Part shown: piece after piece, positions 45,298-55,900 of the stretch
Numbering within the stretch: the stretch's first letter is position 1
Layout: each line of letters opens with the position of its first letter
NCBI GenBank assembly: GCA_035048485.1
Contig: CM068587.1
Span: 24,963,034-25,027,033, forward strand
Reading direction: 5' to 3'
Length of the DNA: 64,000 nt
From: Pteria penguin
Taxonomy: Eukaryota; Mollusca; Bivalvia; Pterioida; Pteriidae
Translations under genes and position numbers: made by a program
The notes under the pieces: model-generated
Told to the model about the DNA's origin: nothing
The model's input: only the letters and a program-made list of their open reading frames with translations
Database searches by the model: none

Positions 45298-48200
45298 CTG
45301 TAACAAAACAAAACCAGAGTCACTTGTATCTCTTCAAACTGTGCTACAAAATCTTACCATCATTTGTCACGGTATTACTAGTGTCATCTCTAAAGTATAC
45401 TGACCCGCTCAGATAAAAATTTCCTTACAGGTTAGATAAATGAATGTTCATTGATTACTTTCAATATAAGATGTTTATCATTTTCTATTACTGATTCAGG
45501 TGTTTTGTCTCTTACCACCATCATGTTACCTGTTTCTGCCTTACCTTTCAATGTAATTGGTAGTCATAAATACAAGTCTGCCTTCAGATGAAGTTACTCC
45601 ATCTAATGCATTGAGAAGTCCACTCAAGGTCAGCCTACCCATTCCTTCATACTTCACAGGGTCTATATATAGAGTACAACTAATTACTACAAAGCATTAA
45701 ATATACAATTTGAAACGGATGTAGGTAGATTTTGTCATATAAATATTTATAAATCGTCTGTAACAATATCAAGGATGAAGTATAATGCTCAACCATTGTT
45801 TAATTTATTTTTGAGCCTTAAGTCATAAGACTGGTCAGCATACATGTATATGTCATATAAACAATCACGCTCATAATGACAAAATGCATACATCACAATA
45901 CCAATTCTGTAACTATTCAATTGTTCAAGAAAACGAGCACAATTAAAAAAGGAGGATACACATTTGTAAATAAATGAAATTAGCCAGAATTTCTTTTATG
46001 AAAGACACATATGCATATACTTGGTAACGGAATAAGAATGTTTAGAAACCAGTATGTATTGTGAAAATTGTTCAAACTTCTTTATTCCTAATATTTGTAA
46101 TTACTTTATATATATGAAAATGCATCCTGTTTATTAGGTTCTAAGAGTCTAAGGAAGTGGAATGGACCCTTTGCTTTCTACAAAGCATCAACATTGTACA
46201 ATGAAAACTTGCTTGCTACATGTATGTTCAAATCCATGCAAAGGTTAAAAAGTTATAGTCCAGACAAACTATAGTAGACAGACACTGGAGGCTGTACAGA
46301 CAACGCCATAACAATACGCCCCGTCTTCAGACGGGCATCTAAAAACTACTTACTATCTGAAAACAGAATCAGGATGACATACATGTAGTCTAGGTCACAT
46401 TGAAATGATCGTTAGAGTTTGAAAATCCTTTCTATATGTTACTTCCATTGTTGATTGCGACTTACTTTCTGCCGCTAAGTCTCTGTTGAAGCATACAGCG
46501 TCTATATCCTCCAGGAGTATAATGCTTTGTTCTGGGGCCACACTGAGAAGGTAGTGTAAGCGATCATCTGCCATTCCCATATCATGTAGATTCAACACAC
46601 ATATACTGTAATCTAGTGCACCTAAAAGCAAAGGTATGGTTAAATACTGTGTATGACTGTCTTCTAATCAATCATATCTAAATTAATCTATAAATACTTA
46701 AATATTCACAATATTATATTCACATAATAGATTGAATACTTTACAATCAAGGCATTCAGTTAAATGTAAGTCTATTTTAAAGAAAAATATTAATTCAAAA
46801 TGCTCTGCTTGAGTACTACCTGGTATGAGTAATCATAATGCCATACTAGGTATACAGGTATAGAACATGTAATCTTATGTATGCTGTTACTTTTACACAT
46901 GTACATGTATGAGCTCACCTGCTACAGCATATATATAGCTACTTTTATGAGCAGGGTTCTCACTAGGGTTCTAAAATGGTGAGTCCTGGGAATAGGGTCG
47001 AGTGGACAATTTATACTGCCGCGCCGCCGACGGACTGCCCGAAGCATTATCTCCCGCGGTTAATACAAATCAATTAATACACGGCTTACTCGGCGACACA
47101 GCACAATGTCATCAATTTATTAGCCGTGTGCGGGGGTGACAGGGACGCGTCCTTGGGACTCACCACTTTTGAAAATCTTGCGTCCCGGCCTATTTTGACG
47201 CGTCAGGGACGCAAATACGCGCGTTAACGAGATCCCTGTATGAGCTAACCTGCCAAAAGTATATATATATAGCTACATTTATATGCTCACCTGCTAAGGC
47301 ATATAAATAGCTGCTTTTATGAGCTCACCTGCTAAAGTATATATATAGCTACTTTTATGAGCACACCTATTACAACATATATATATATATAGCTACTTTT
47401 ATGAGATAACCTATTACGGCATATATATAGCTACTTTTATGAGCTCACCTGCCAAAAGAATATATATAGCTACTTTTATGAGCATATACATATAGCTACT
47501 TTTATGAGCACACCTACTATGGCATATATATAGCTACTTTTATGAGCTAACCTGCCAAAAGTATATATACAGTGTATAGCTACTTTTATGAGCAAACCTG
47601 CTAAGGCATATGAATAGCTACTTTTATGAACTCACCTGCTAAGGTATATACATGTATATAGCTACTTTTATGAGCTCACCTGCTAAGGTATATATATAGC
47701 TACTTTTATGAGCTCACTTGCTAAAGTATATATATAGCTACTTTTATGAACTCACCTGCTAAGGTATATACATGTATATAGCTACTTCTATGAGCTCACC
47801 TGCTAAAGTATATATATAGCTACTTTTATGAGCTCACCAGCTAAGGCATATATATATATATAGCTACTTTTATGAGCTCACCTGCTACGGCATATATACA
47901 GCTATTTTTATCAGCTCACCTGCTAAGGCATATATGTAGCTACTTTTGCCACATCCTGGTGGACCATACAGTATATATCCTCTTCGATACGGAATACCCC
48001 GATCACCATACCACTCTTGATTGGACATGAACTCCTTGGCATCATTTAAAATTCTCTCTGAAACTCCTTTATCAAGTACAACAGAATTAATAGGTCTTTT
48101 TCGTCGAGGATATCCAAACTGTTTCCAGCTACCACTTCCAACAATGTAAGTCACAGTTTTACCTTCCTCCTTTGAGAGAGCTAATTCTCTAGCTTCATTT

Positions 48201-48652
48201 AAAATATCAAAAAATATTTCTCGCTTTCTTCCAACAGTTGTTAACACTACACTTTCAAAGGGAGTTCCACTGCTGACATCCATTACATTTTTTTCTCTTT
48301 TCCTTTCAACTCTTATATAACTATTTTTATACTGAAAGAAATGTGCACCAGGTCCTGGCACAAAATCATATCTAGTTTTAATCTGACCTGTCTCAGATTG
48401 ATAATATGAAGTATTCACACTTAAATGTTGCGTTTTTGTTCCTTTTGTGGCGATCCATTGAAGCAACCAATTATAACTTTTGTCTTTGTTTGGAACTTCA
48501 AGTGAGACTAAAAAACGTCTGCGCAGAAATATACCACCATATTGAAATCCTTTACGTGCTAGCGAGGCAGTTAGACCAACACCAAGAAGACCAAATCCGG
48601 CACTAAAGTACTGATTTTCTTTCAAGGAGGCGACCAGATCATTTAATCCCAT
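45039..48652 (-). CDS. BCS1L: BCS1L, mitochondrial AAA-type Rieske translocase, 4 coding exons (gene span)
   Basis: Exons on -: 48652-47920, 46621-46466, 45662-45545, 45297-45039, joined 1266 nt = 421 aa plus TGA, against about 419 aa in vertebrates. BCS1L sits in the mitochondrial inner membrane and moves the folded Rieske Fe-S protein into complex III. Visible parts: membrane segment [20 protein letters not shown] (about 16-35), BCS1_N domain, FGYPRRKRP, Walker [10 protein letters not shown] (230-238, Lys236), Walker [10 protein letters not shown] (278-286), MTTN sensor and RPGR arginine finger. The start is the Met aligned with the family's first residue; an in-frame Met 6 codons upstream (48670) is less likely. 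Intron 1 is a tandem array of its own donor site. Convergent with VRK1. Confidence 0.96.
45545..45662 (-). CDS. BCS1L: BCS1L exon 3, SRH/sensor region
   Basis: Residues 297-335, [20 protein letters not shown], then [20 protein letters not shown]. This covers the second region of homology of AAA proteins. Acceptor tatatatag|ac, donor AAAG|GTAAGG, phase 2. Confidence 0.94.
46466..46621 (-). CDS. BCS1L: BCS1L exon 2, Walker B
   Basis: Residues 245-296, [17 protein letters not shown], then [19 protein letters not shown] and RDLAAE. Acceptor tgcttttag|gt, donor GAAA|GTAAGT, phase 1. Confidence 0.95.
46905..47919 (-). repeat. BCS1L intron-1 tandem array of the exon-1 end plus 5' splice site
   Basis: About 17 head-to-tail copies of a unit (mostly 38, 39 or 43 bp) ending on the minus strand in ...GCCTTAGCAG|GTGAGC. 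The unit matches the last ~29 nt of BCS1L exon 1 (AAAAGTAGCTAC-ATATATGCCTTAGCAG) plus the donor. Donor-like sites on + start near 46913, 47243, 47285, 47323, 47361, 47404, 47443, 47508, 47545, 47592, 47630, 47673, 47712, 47750, 47793, 47832 and 47876; the true one is at 47914. Seven are identical to the true donor and two (47630, 47750) read GCAG|GTGAGT, closer to consensus. The spacing 38+43+39 recurs, giving a 120-bp higher-order unit. A MITE (about 46953-47238) interrupts the array. Confidence 0.92.
46953..47238. mobile_element. hAT-like MITE inside the BCS1L donor array
   Basis: A GC-richer 286-bp block unlike the array. It begins (C)AGGGTTCTC and ends GAGATCCCTG, inverted termini matching 9 of 10. 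It is flanked by TATGAGC at 46946-46952 and 47239-47245. Because TATGAGC is also part of the array unit, the 7-bp match may be a target duplication or the array itself. No coding capacity seen. CAGGG-type ends suggest the hAT superfamily. Confidence 0.65.
47920..48652 (-). CDS. BCS1L: BCS1L exon 1, membrane segment to Walker A
   Basis: Residues 1-244 plus one base. Runs from [16 protein letters not shown] through the BCS1_N domain to [16 protein letters not shown]. The donor is GCAG|GTGAGC. Reading on past the donor gives [11 protein letters not shown] then a stop at 47885, so any use of a donor further into the intron truncates the protein just after Walker A. Confidence 0.95.
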
Positions 48653-48698
48653 GTTGATTGAAGTAAGCACTGTTCATATAGATGTATATGTATGTATA
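48653..48698 (-). promoter_or_regulatory. BCS1L: BCS1L 5' UTR part with a likely upstream intron
   Basis: On the minus strand a strong pyrimidine tract and CAG (gtgttttctttgcag) ends at 48699, about 46 nt before the chosen ATG. This suggests a spliced 5' UTR. The first exon and promoter would lie at higher coordinates; I could not place them. Confidence 0.5.
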
Positions 48699-48776
48699 CT
48701 GCAAAGAAAACACAAATAATGAAACACATGAAAATATCAAACCACAAACTCACTTTACTGAGAACCAACTCACTTC

Positions 48777-48963
48777 AATAGACGATCTTCACATTTTACA
48801 TGACATAACCGGCCCAAGACCCGACACGCAACTCTTTACCAGGATTTCTATTTTGATGTGACGTCACTATCTAGTTCTTTACGTCAAAATGAAAACCCCA
48901 CCAAAAAATAACCTGTCGGGTCTTGTGCCACTTACATCCTGTAAAATATGAAGATCGTCTATT
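48777..48963. mobile_element. 187-bp MITE upstream of BCS1L, carrying a CRE
   Basis: 24-nt inverted ends (48777-48800 and 48940-48963) match at 23 positions. A second inner inverted pair (GGCCCAAGACCCGACA with TGTCGGGTCTTGTGCC) follows. A perfect CRE palindrome TGACGTCA lies at 48859-48866. It sits about 125 bp upstream of the BCS1L coding start. Confidence 0.75.
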
Positions 48964-49646
48964 TACAGAATCAATATATTATGCCCCTCTATACATGCCC
49001 TTAAGGTTTTCTCGTGAATTTGTGAAAATTGCTGCCAAATTAGCCAAAAGATGCTCCTTGTCCTTTAATAAGAGACCATAAAATAAATAAATAGTGGGGG
49101 GGGGGGATGTCACCTCCACAGCATTTGATATATACATTCATTATAGGCAACTAGTGATCTTAACATATCTCATTAGTTCCTTTGCGGAATATTTGCCGGA
49201 CCAAACGACAAAAGAGATTCAAACCTGTACCGTGAGTGTGACCTTCCGATTCGCGTTCGGTTAATCTGTTAATAGGACCTGTGATAGGTAAATATCCAAG
49301 TTGTAACATCCAGTAAAATAATATATCAACAACCAAATCCCGTTGCATCTAATTAATTAAAGGGTTTTTTTTTAGTGTATATAGATATTGAAGAATAACT
49401 GATATATCATTTGGCATAGTATTTAATCGTTCATGTGTTTGAAGTTGGTTCCACCTTTCACATGTTTTCCATTTCTGAAATAATTTTAAACTTCGATCCC
49501 GAAGTTATCGAAGATAACCTAAAAAGAAAATCGTGTACAGACCATAGATTGGCCTAGTACGTCTTTGAAAATAGTACAATGACATACATGTAACATCCAT
49601 TACATTGTGCGGATCCAATATTTTTCCAAAAGTCAAAATTGGCCAA

Positions 49647-49648
49647 AA

Positions 49649-49699
<51 letters not shown>

Positions 49700-49700
49700 A
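49647..49700. repeat. (AAAT)n microsatellite
   Basis: About 13 copies of AAAT/AATA, followed by an A-rich low-complexity stretch to about 49800. Confidence 0.95.
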
Positions 49701-50029
49701 AATAGATAAATGAAACAAGAAACAAAAAAAAAGAAAAAAAAAACAAATAAACAAACAAACAAAACAAATACAAAAAGGGGAAAAAAGGGAAAAAAAACCA
49801 AAAATCTCAACGCCCTTAAAATGAGTGCACCTCAGTTTGTGTTTTTCATTAACTATGGGAAATGCTTCGCAAAGACCAGAAGGGGGGGGGGTTGTTTCGG
49901 AACTCTGAACCAACCTTCCCCCCTCCCTTTGGTAAATTCCTAAAATTATGGCCTTTAATGATATTTTGGGGACGTAATCTTGATCGAGTGAGTGTATATA
50001 TTGTTCAAAAGTCCCTGGACCAAGGACCC

Positions 50030-50520
50030 CCATCCCAATAACTTTTTTGTGTAAATTATGATGAAATGCAGATTAAAGGTCAAGACCTTTCACAAATTTC
50101 TATGGAAATGTGCTGAATGACCTTGCAGAGGTGACATTGAGGGACCTTTGTCCAAAAGGCTCTGACCCAAGGAACATTTATGTAAACTATGATGCAATTC
50201 TAATGAATGATGTAAAAGATATAATATGAGATTTTTCCTAATATTTAGGGAATAGGTGATGAGTGACCTTGACCTTGCAGAAATTACATTGACTGGCCTT
50301 TGTCGAAAAGTCCCAGTCCCAAGAAATATTTGTGTAAAATGTGATGCAATTCCGATAAATGTTTTAAGAGAGGTCTCTCTCAATATTTTAAGGATGATAA
50401 GTTTTGGGTGACCATGACCTCTCAGAAGTGACTTTGAGTGGCCTCTGTCTAAATAATCTTGTCCCAAGAAACAAATGGGGGAAATGTAATACATTTCTGG
50501 CGAATGGTTTAAGAGGTATG
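50030..50520. repeat. ~120-bp noncoding units with 'gaccttgcagaa'
   Basis: Three to four diverged units with 'gtaaaatgtgatgcaattc', 'gaccttgcagaaattacatt' and 'ttgagtggcc'. They run into the left arm of the large inverted repeat. Confidence 0.65.
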
Positions 50521-51629
50521 AGGCCTTTCCCAATGCAAGTATTTAGGAATAAGTGCTGAATGACTTTGACCTTGCAGAAATGACATTGAGTGATCATTCT
50601 CCTAAAGTCCCTGTCCAGAGGAACATTTGTGTAAAATGTGATAAATTCTTATCAATTATTGAATGGTATCAGAGGTATGAACTCGAAAGGACAGACGAAC
50701 AATACAACGACAGTATGCTTCTTGTTTTGTGGGAGTAAAACAATCAATGTTGTTAGAATCTCGGGGTTAGTGTAGACAGCCGGTTCTCATCCCTGAATTA
50801 AAACATGATGAGAACATTACCGTAAATATTCTATATGTAGACATTTAAGGTATAGTCGTTAACCCGTGGAGCTTTACATAGTAAAAGTGGTGTTTATTGG
50901 CAAATGTTGCATATTTTTGGTGAGGATGTTGACATCTGAAAGATGTGACGTCATACATACCATAACGGCTTTATTTCTACGTTTAGAATTATGGAGCTTC
51001 GTATATATGTGTGTTTGTGATCGAATGTGTGTAAACAGTTTTCCTGTAATTAGAATGTTAACTGGAGCTTCTTCCCTTTTCTGCCATTTTTGAGATGCAG
51101 ATGTCGTTTTTGCTTCATATTCATAATAGTTTCATTGAATATTTTGAGAAAACTGTCTTAACATCTTTAATTCTTTGAAAACATTTTGAATTCTTCAATA
51201 GATAGTTTTCGAATGCATGAATTTTGATTGGAGGTACTTCGCTTTTCCGCCATTTTGGAGGTGAAGCTGGAGTATTTGCTTCATATTCATACCAATTACA
51301 GTGAATTATTGCGAGAAAGTTGCCAGTATTTTCACTCCACTAAAAACATTTTAAGATTGTTCAATAGTTTTATTGTTGCATAACAATTGCAAAAATTAAA
51401 AAAGCATCCTTAGTTTGGAGAAATTCCCTACACAATTTGGTTGATTTATACACGAATATTCAGTAATTTACCTCCAATATGGCGGAAAAGGGAAGTAACT
51501 CCCATTAAATTTTATGCATTTAAAAACTATCTATAGTTTAAATATTGCATAAGAATTGGAAAAAAAATCACAAACAAAACAAAATAAACCAATAAAAAAC
51601 AAAAGCAAAAAACAAAAACACCCCCGCGA

Positions 51630-51682
51630 CCAAAAAAAAAAAAAAAAAAAAAAAGAAGAGAGAGAGAGAGAGAGAGGGAGAG
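51630..51682. repeat. Poly-A plus (GA)n low-complexity tract
   Basis: About 24 A followed by gaagagagagag... within the inverted-repeat spacer. Confidence 0.9.
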
Positions 51683-51968
51683 ACTCAAGAAGCACCCTTA
51701 CTTTGGGGAAAACATTGTCATATAATATGGTTGATTTATATACAACCACCCCGTTATATACTTCCAAGATGAATGAAAAGGGGAGTAACTGCAATTAAAC
51801 TCTATATGCATTTGAAAACTACCGATATACAGAATTTCGGGATATTTACATGAAAACGACTACGGCATTACATATTATATATGTACTTTATTGGTTTGAC
51901 TGACCTTGTATGTGACCGCTTGATATCCTACATGTCTTATCAGAGAGTGGATATATCGGACTTGAACA

Positions 51969-52013
51969 ATGGTAGGCAACGATACTGAACTGCTTCTCTG
52001 CCTTTTGTTATTG
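51969..52013 (+). CDS. His-rich secreted protein exon 1, signal peptide
   Basis: MVGNDTELLLCLLLL, then donor TTG|GTGAGT. Short hydrophobic leader, typical of a signal-peptide exon. It lies in the spacer of a large inverted repeat (arms 50519-50879 and 52213-52577). Confidence 0.72.
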
Positions 52014-52890
52014 GTGAGTAATGATCTGTACGCGATGGCCTAGTCCCAGTACACATTTTCATTGCTTTTAAAGCTGCAATATAGCTATACTTACAATCCT
52101 TGCCGATAATGTTACGTTGGACTTTAAATTAACTTTTTTTCGTACGTTTATCCGTTCTTTTTTATGTGGTAAATTTTCATAGTACTTTTTAAAGCCGAAG
52201 TTGCCCATTTATATGTAAAGCTCCACGGGTTAACAACTATACCTTAAATGTCTACATATAGAATATTCACGGAAATATTCTCAGCATGTTCTAATTCAGG
52301 GGTGAGAACCGGCGGTCTACACTAACCCCGAGATTCTACCAACATTGATTGTTTTACTCCCAGAAAACAAGAAGCATACAGCCGTTGTAGTGTTCGTCTG
52401 TCTTTTCAGGTTCATATCTCTGATACCATTCAATGATTGATAAGAATTTTATCACATTTTACACAAATGTTCCTCTGGACTAGGACTTTAGGAGAATGAT
52501 CACTCAATGTCATTTCTGCAAGGTCAAAGTCATTCAGCGCATATCCCTAAATTCTTGCACTGGGAAAGATTTCCTTAAATTATACCATGCCATACGATGC
52601 ACTTCATTACTAAGTTATGTGTCGTTGTTAGATGTTTCTGTTGTAAATACCTCATTCAAAATGAATTTAGGTGGCGGTGAGCTCAGCCGTTCCAACCACT
52701 ATTCACCATGCATCGTCTACTGCGACAGTGCCACATCCGACCGCTTCTGTTCATCCTAGTACCACAAAACACCATCACCATGGACACCATACTCATGCAC
52801 CACGTGAACCGAGCGAGTCAGGGAAATATGAATTTTACTACGACGCATATTCAGTGAGTATCTAACCTCTGTGACGCGTTAAATATTCTA

Positions 52891-52921
<31 letters not shown>

Positions 52922-55900
52922 GGACTCACTTTAAACATAAACTTATCTACATGTATTTTAAACATGTTAGATTTCTTCCTTGCTCATTTTGTCGAAGATT
53001 TGTTGAACATGTACCATTTTATATTATTTGAAAATAAGTTCATAATCAGTTTACATATTTATATTTACTTGAACCACAGGGCTTTCGGTCCGCCTCTCCC
53101 ATAGGTGGGGGTTCGGGGAGCCTCCCCCGAGAAAATTTTGCAAAAATGAGGCAAAAGGATGCAATCTGGTGCTCTTTTTTGCATTATTCATCAAAATTTT
53201 CTTGACTTCAAATATTCCGCAAAAACTCTGAAATCGGAAGAAAACTGTCGTAATATTTTCGGTCAAAATTTATCATGTTCACCCCTCCCTCCCTGAGAAG
53301 GTATGACAAAAATCTTGCAAAATCGTGTGTGCCATATTAGGCCACTTTTGTTCTAACTCACCGGAAGCTCCTGTATTTGAGACTTTTGGGGATACAAAAT
53401 ACGTTGTGAAAATAAACTATTCTAGAAATGGCCATAAGTGAAATCCATCTTGTACGTCGCGTAGCTTTAGTGCAAGCGTTTCAAAATTTGTACTGAAGCT
53501 ACACGATGTACAAGACGTATTTGAGTAAAATTGTATGGATAAGTAAAATCCATCTTGCACAGCGCGTAGCTTCATACATTTGTAACATTTGCTACACGAT
53601 GTACAAGTAGCCATACGATTTTACTCGCCTGAGGCCAAGTGGCCGAACATTTGTGCGCTGGATATTAATTTGGATTGCATATATATTTCGCTTCCCTCTA
53701 GAAGATATTATGGATCATAAACGGGGATTAGGGGAGATTTATCATGAAATTGATCGTTAGTGAAGGGACTCAACGATTTTTTTTTCAACTGCGAATTTAA
53801 AAAATATGAGAGAATAACTGGCGAGCGAAGCGAGCTAGCGAAATTTTGGAAATTTAAGACAGAAAATGCAGTAAAATAGGCCCTAAAATAGACTATGGTG
53901 CCCCCTTCGGCACGTACCTCCTTAACCCCCGGCTGGATCCGCGCCTGAAGTTTGGTGTAATTCAGGGGGAAGGCAACGAGCCGAAAACCCTTTGCTTGAA
54001 CTTACCTTATTAAATTGGAAAAAATGTGGGAGAGTGGGTTAATACAAATTTAAAACATGACGACTTAGCATCCAAATAAATTAAAAGATTGAAACATTAC
54101 ACATGTCGAATAATGCTCATAAATCAATTAATATAGAAAACATCCGAATGTTTTGTCGGATAGATCAGATGATGATAATGTGGTAGAATCATGAAGGGCA
54201 GCAAATGCTTACATAGAGTACATATTAATAGGTAGGGTGTTGTGAACGTGTTCTTAATATGAAGTAAACTGTGTTACGGACATTTGTAGTGTTTGATCAA
54301 GCAGACAATTATTGTGAACTACTTTCGGACCATATGAAAAATAAAAGGATTATGAACATAGAACAGTAAATCATTCGTACGAAATGTAGAACCCAACGAA
54401 TCTATCCATGTATCAGAACCATGAATACAATGTACTTTAATATAGAAATTTTTGTTTTTGTAGCATTTGATGGCGCTTCGAGTATCACATGGTCATGCTT
54501 ATACGTGTTACATTTATTTCCTGGAGGGTGACGAGAGAACTAAAGTCCATCAACATTATGGCCTGCTGGAAATAGAAGTAATTATATTGCTTACTATGTA
54601 TACAGATTATGTGCCAACGGATAAAAGAACAATATTCTCTTAATTTGTTTAAATGAAAAATAATAATAACTAGAGCTTACCTGTTGCCGAGGCAACAGGG
54701 CGGGTCTTCCTCTTTAGAAAAAAAAAAGAAAAATATGTACGTAGAAAGAAGGGGAAAAAAAAGAAAAAAGAAACGAGATACTGCAATGAGTATACGCATT
54801 TATTGCGGCATCATAGATATTCCGATTAGGGCAAATGAGAAGTATATACATAGATACATGTATATATCTTGCCGAGACACTATGTAAACACACTCATGTA
54901 ATTAATGCGGCATGAATACAGCTATAGAAAGTCTGTGTATTACAGCATTCCCATTCAGAAGCGTGGTGACGTAATACGACAAAGCTGGATAGAGAGTGTG
55001 TATTACGCATTTATTTCAAAGGTCAAGTTAGCTGTATGTATAGCACTGAGATGACTACTATAGTAAGGAGATAAAGAAACTCAAATTTAAGTAAACATAC
55101 ATATTGAGGGATTCCTTTATAATTGCCGATTAGATATTCCACAGGGAAAGCGCAGTAACTCGCGAATGAATTAATAATTAATCGCGAGTTACTGCGCTTT
55201 CCCCGTCTCTATAAGAGCGGCGCTGTGCGAGGTATTAAGCAGGGCAAATTCAACGCGCTCTTCTAATGTGTAATCCCGACGCTCGGAGAAGATTTGTTTA
55301 TTGCGTTCTTCATCAGTAGCGGGTACAGAGAAAAAAAAATGTTATTTTTGTTTAATATTCGAATTCAAATTCTTTCTGAAACACTCGTTTTTATTCTTTG
55401 TTCATACGAAGAATAAAAAAAATACTAGAAAGTTACGCAAATAAGATATTTTTTAAAGAAATCTTTAAATTGCTCACTTTCAAATACTGAGAAACATATT
55501 TCATACTGAAATGGTTACGGAAAATCGTTTCGTAATACTCTGGAAACGATAGGACTAAAAATAAAACAAGTTTTGCAAATTACGTAATTTTAAAAAAATT
55601 TAAATTGAAATAGCGGCTAAACTAAAACAGATAGATATTGTCGGCCGATGAATTTTGTGAAGATATGAACCTAGAGAGTATGACAGTTCAAATTTGGAAA
55701 GTGTAGCATAAATAATAATGCTATAAAGGGGAAAATTTTAAATTTTACTAATTATTACGTAATGTTTTTGAAAAGTTTGATTTTGTAATTTTTTTTCACT
55801 TAAACGGGTAACGGTGCCTGTGAAAGTCAATAGACACAATATGAAGTGTGTACATAAAACCGTTTCTCAGAAAATGGAATTGAAAAATCGGGGTGAAATT

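Larger units (their letters stand above)
50519..52577. repeat. Large inverted repeat, ~360-bp arms, around exon 1 of the His-rich gene
   Basis: Left arm 50519-50879 and right arm 52213-52577 are inverted copies: ccgtggagctttacat at the inner left end pairs with atgtaaagctccacgg at 52213. The 1.3-kb spacer holds inverted smaller units (cttttccgccattttggagg near 51245 versus cctccaatatggcggaaaag near 51472) and, at 51969-52013, the signal-peptide exon. Confidence 0.85.

Noticed and set aside
47885..48670. Single-exon 261-aa protein
   Set aside because: It is BCS1L exon 1 read through its donor. The last 10 or so residues come from intron repeat sequence, and the first six residues precede the family's normal start.
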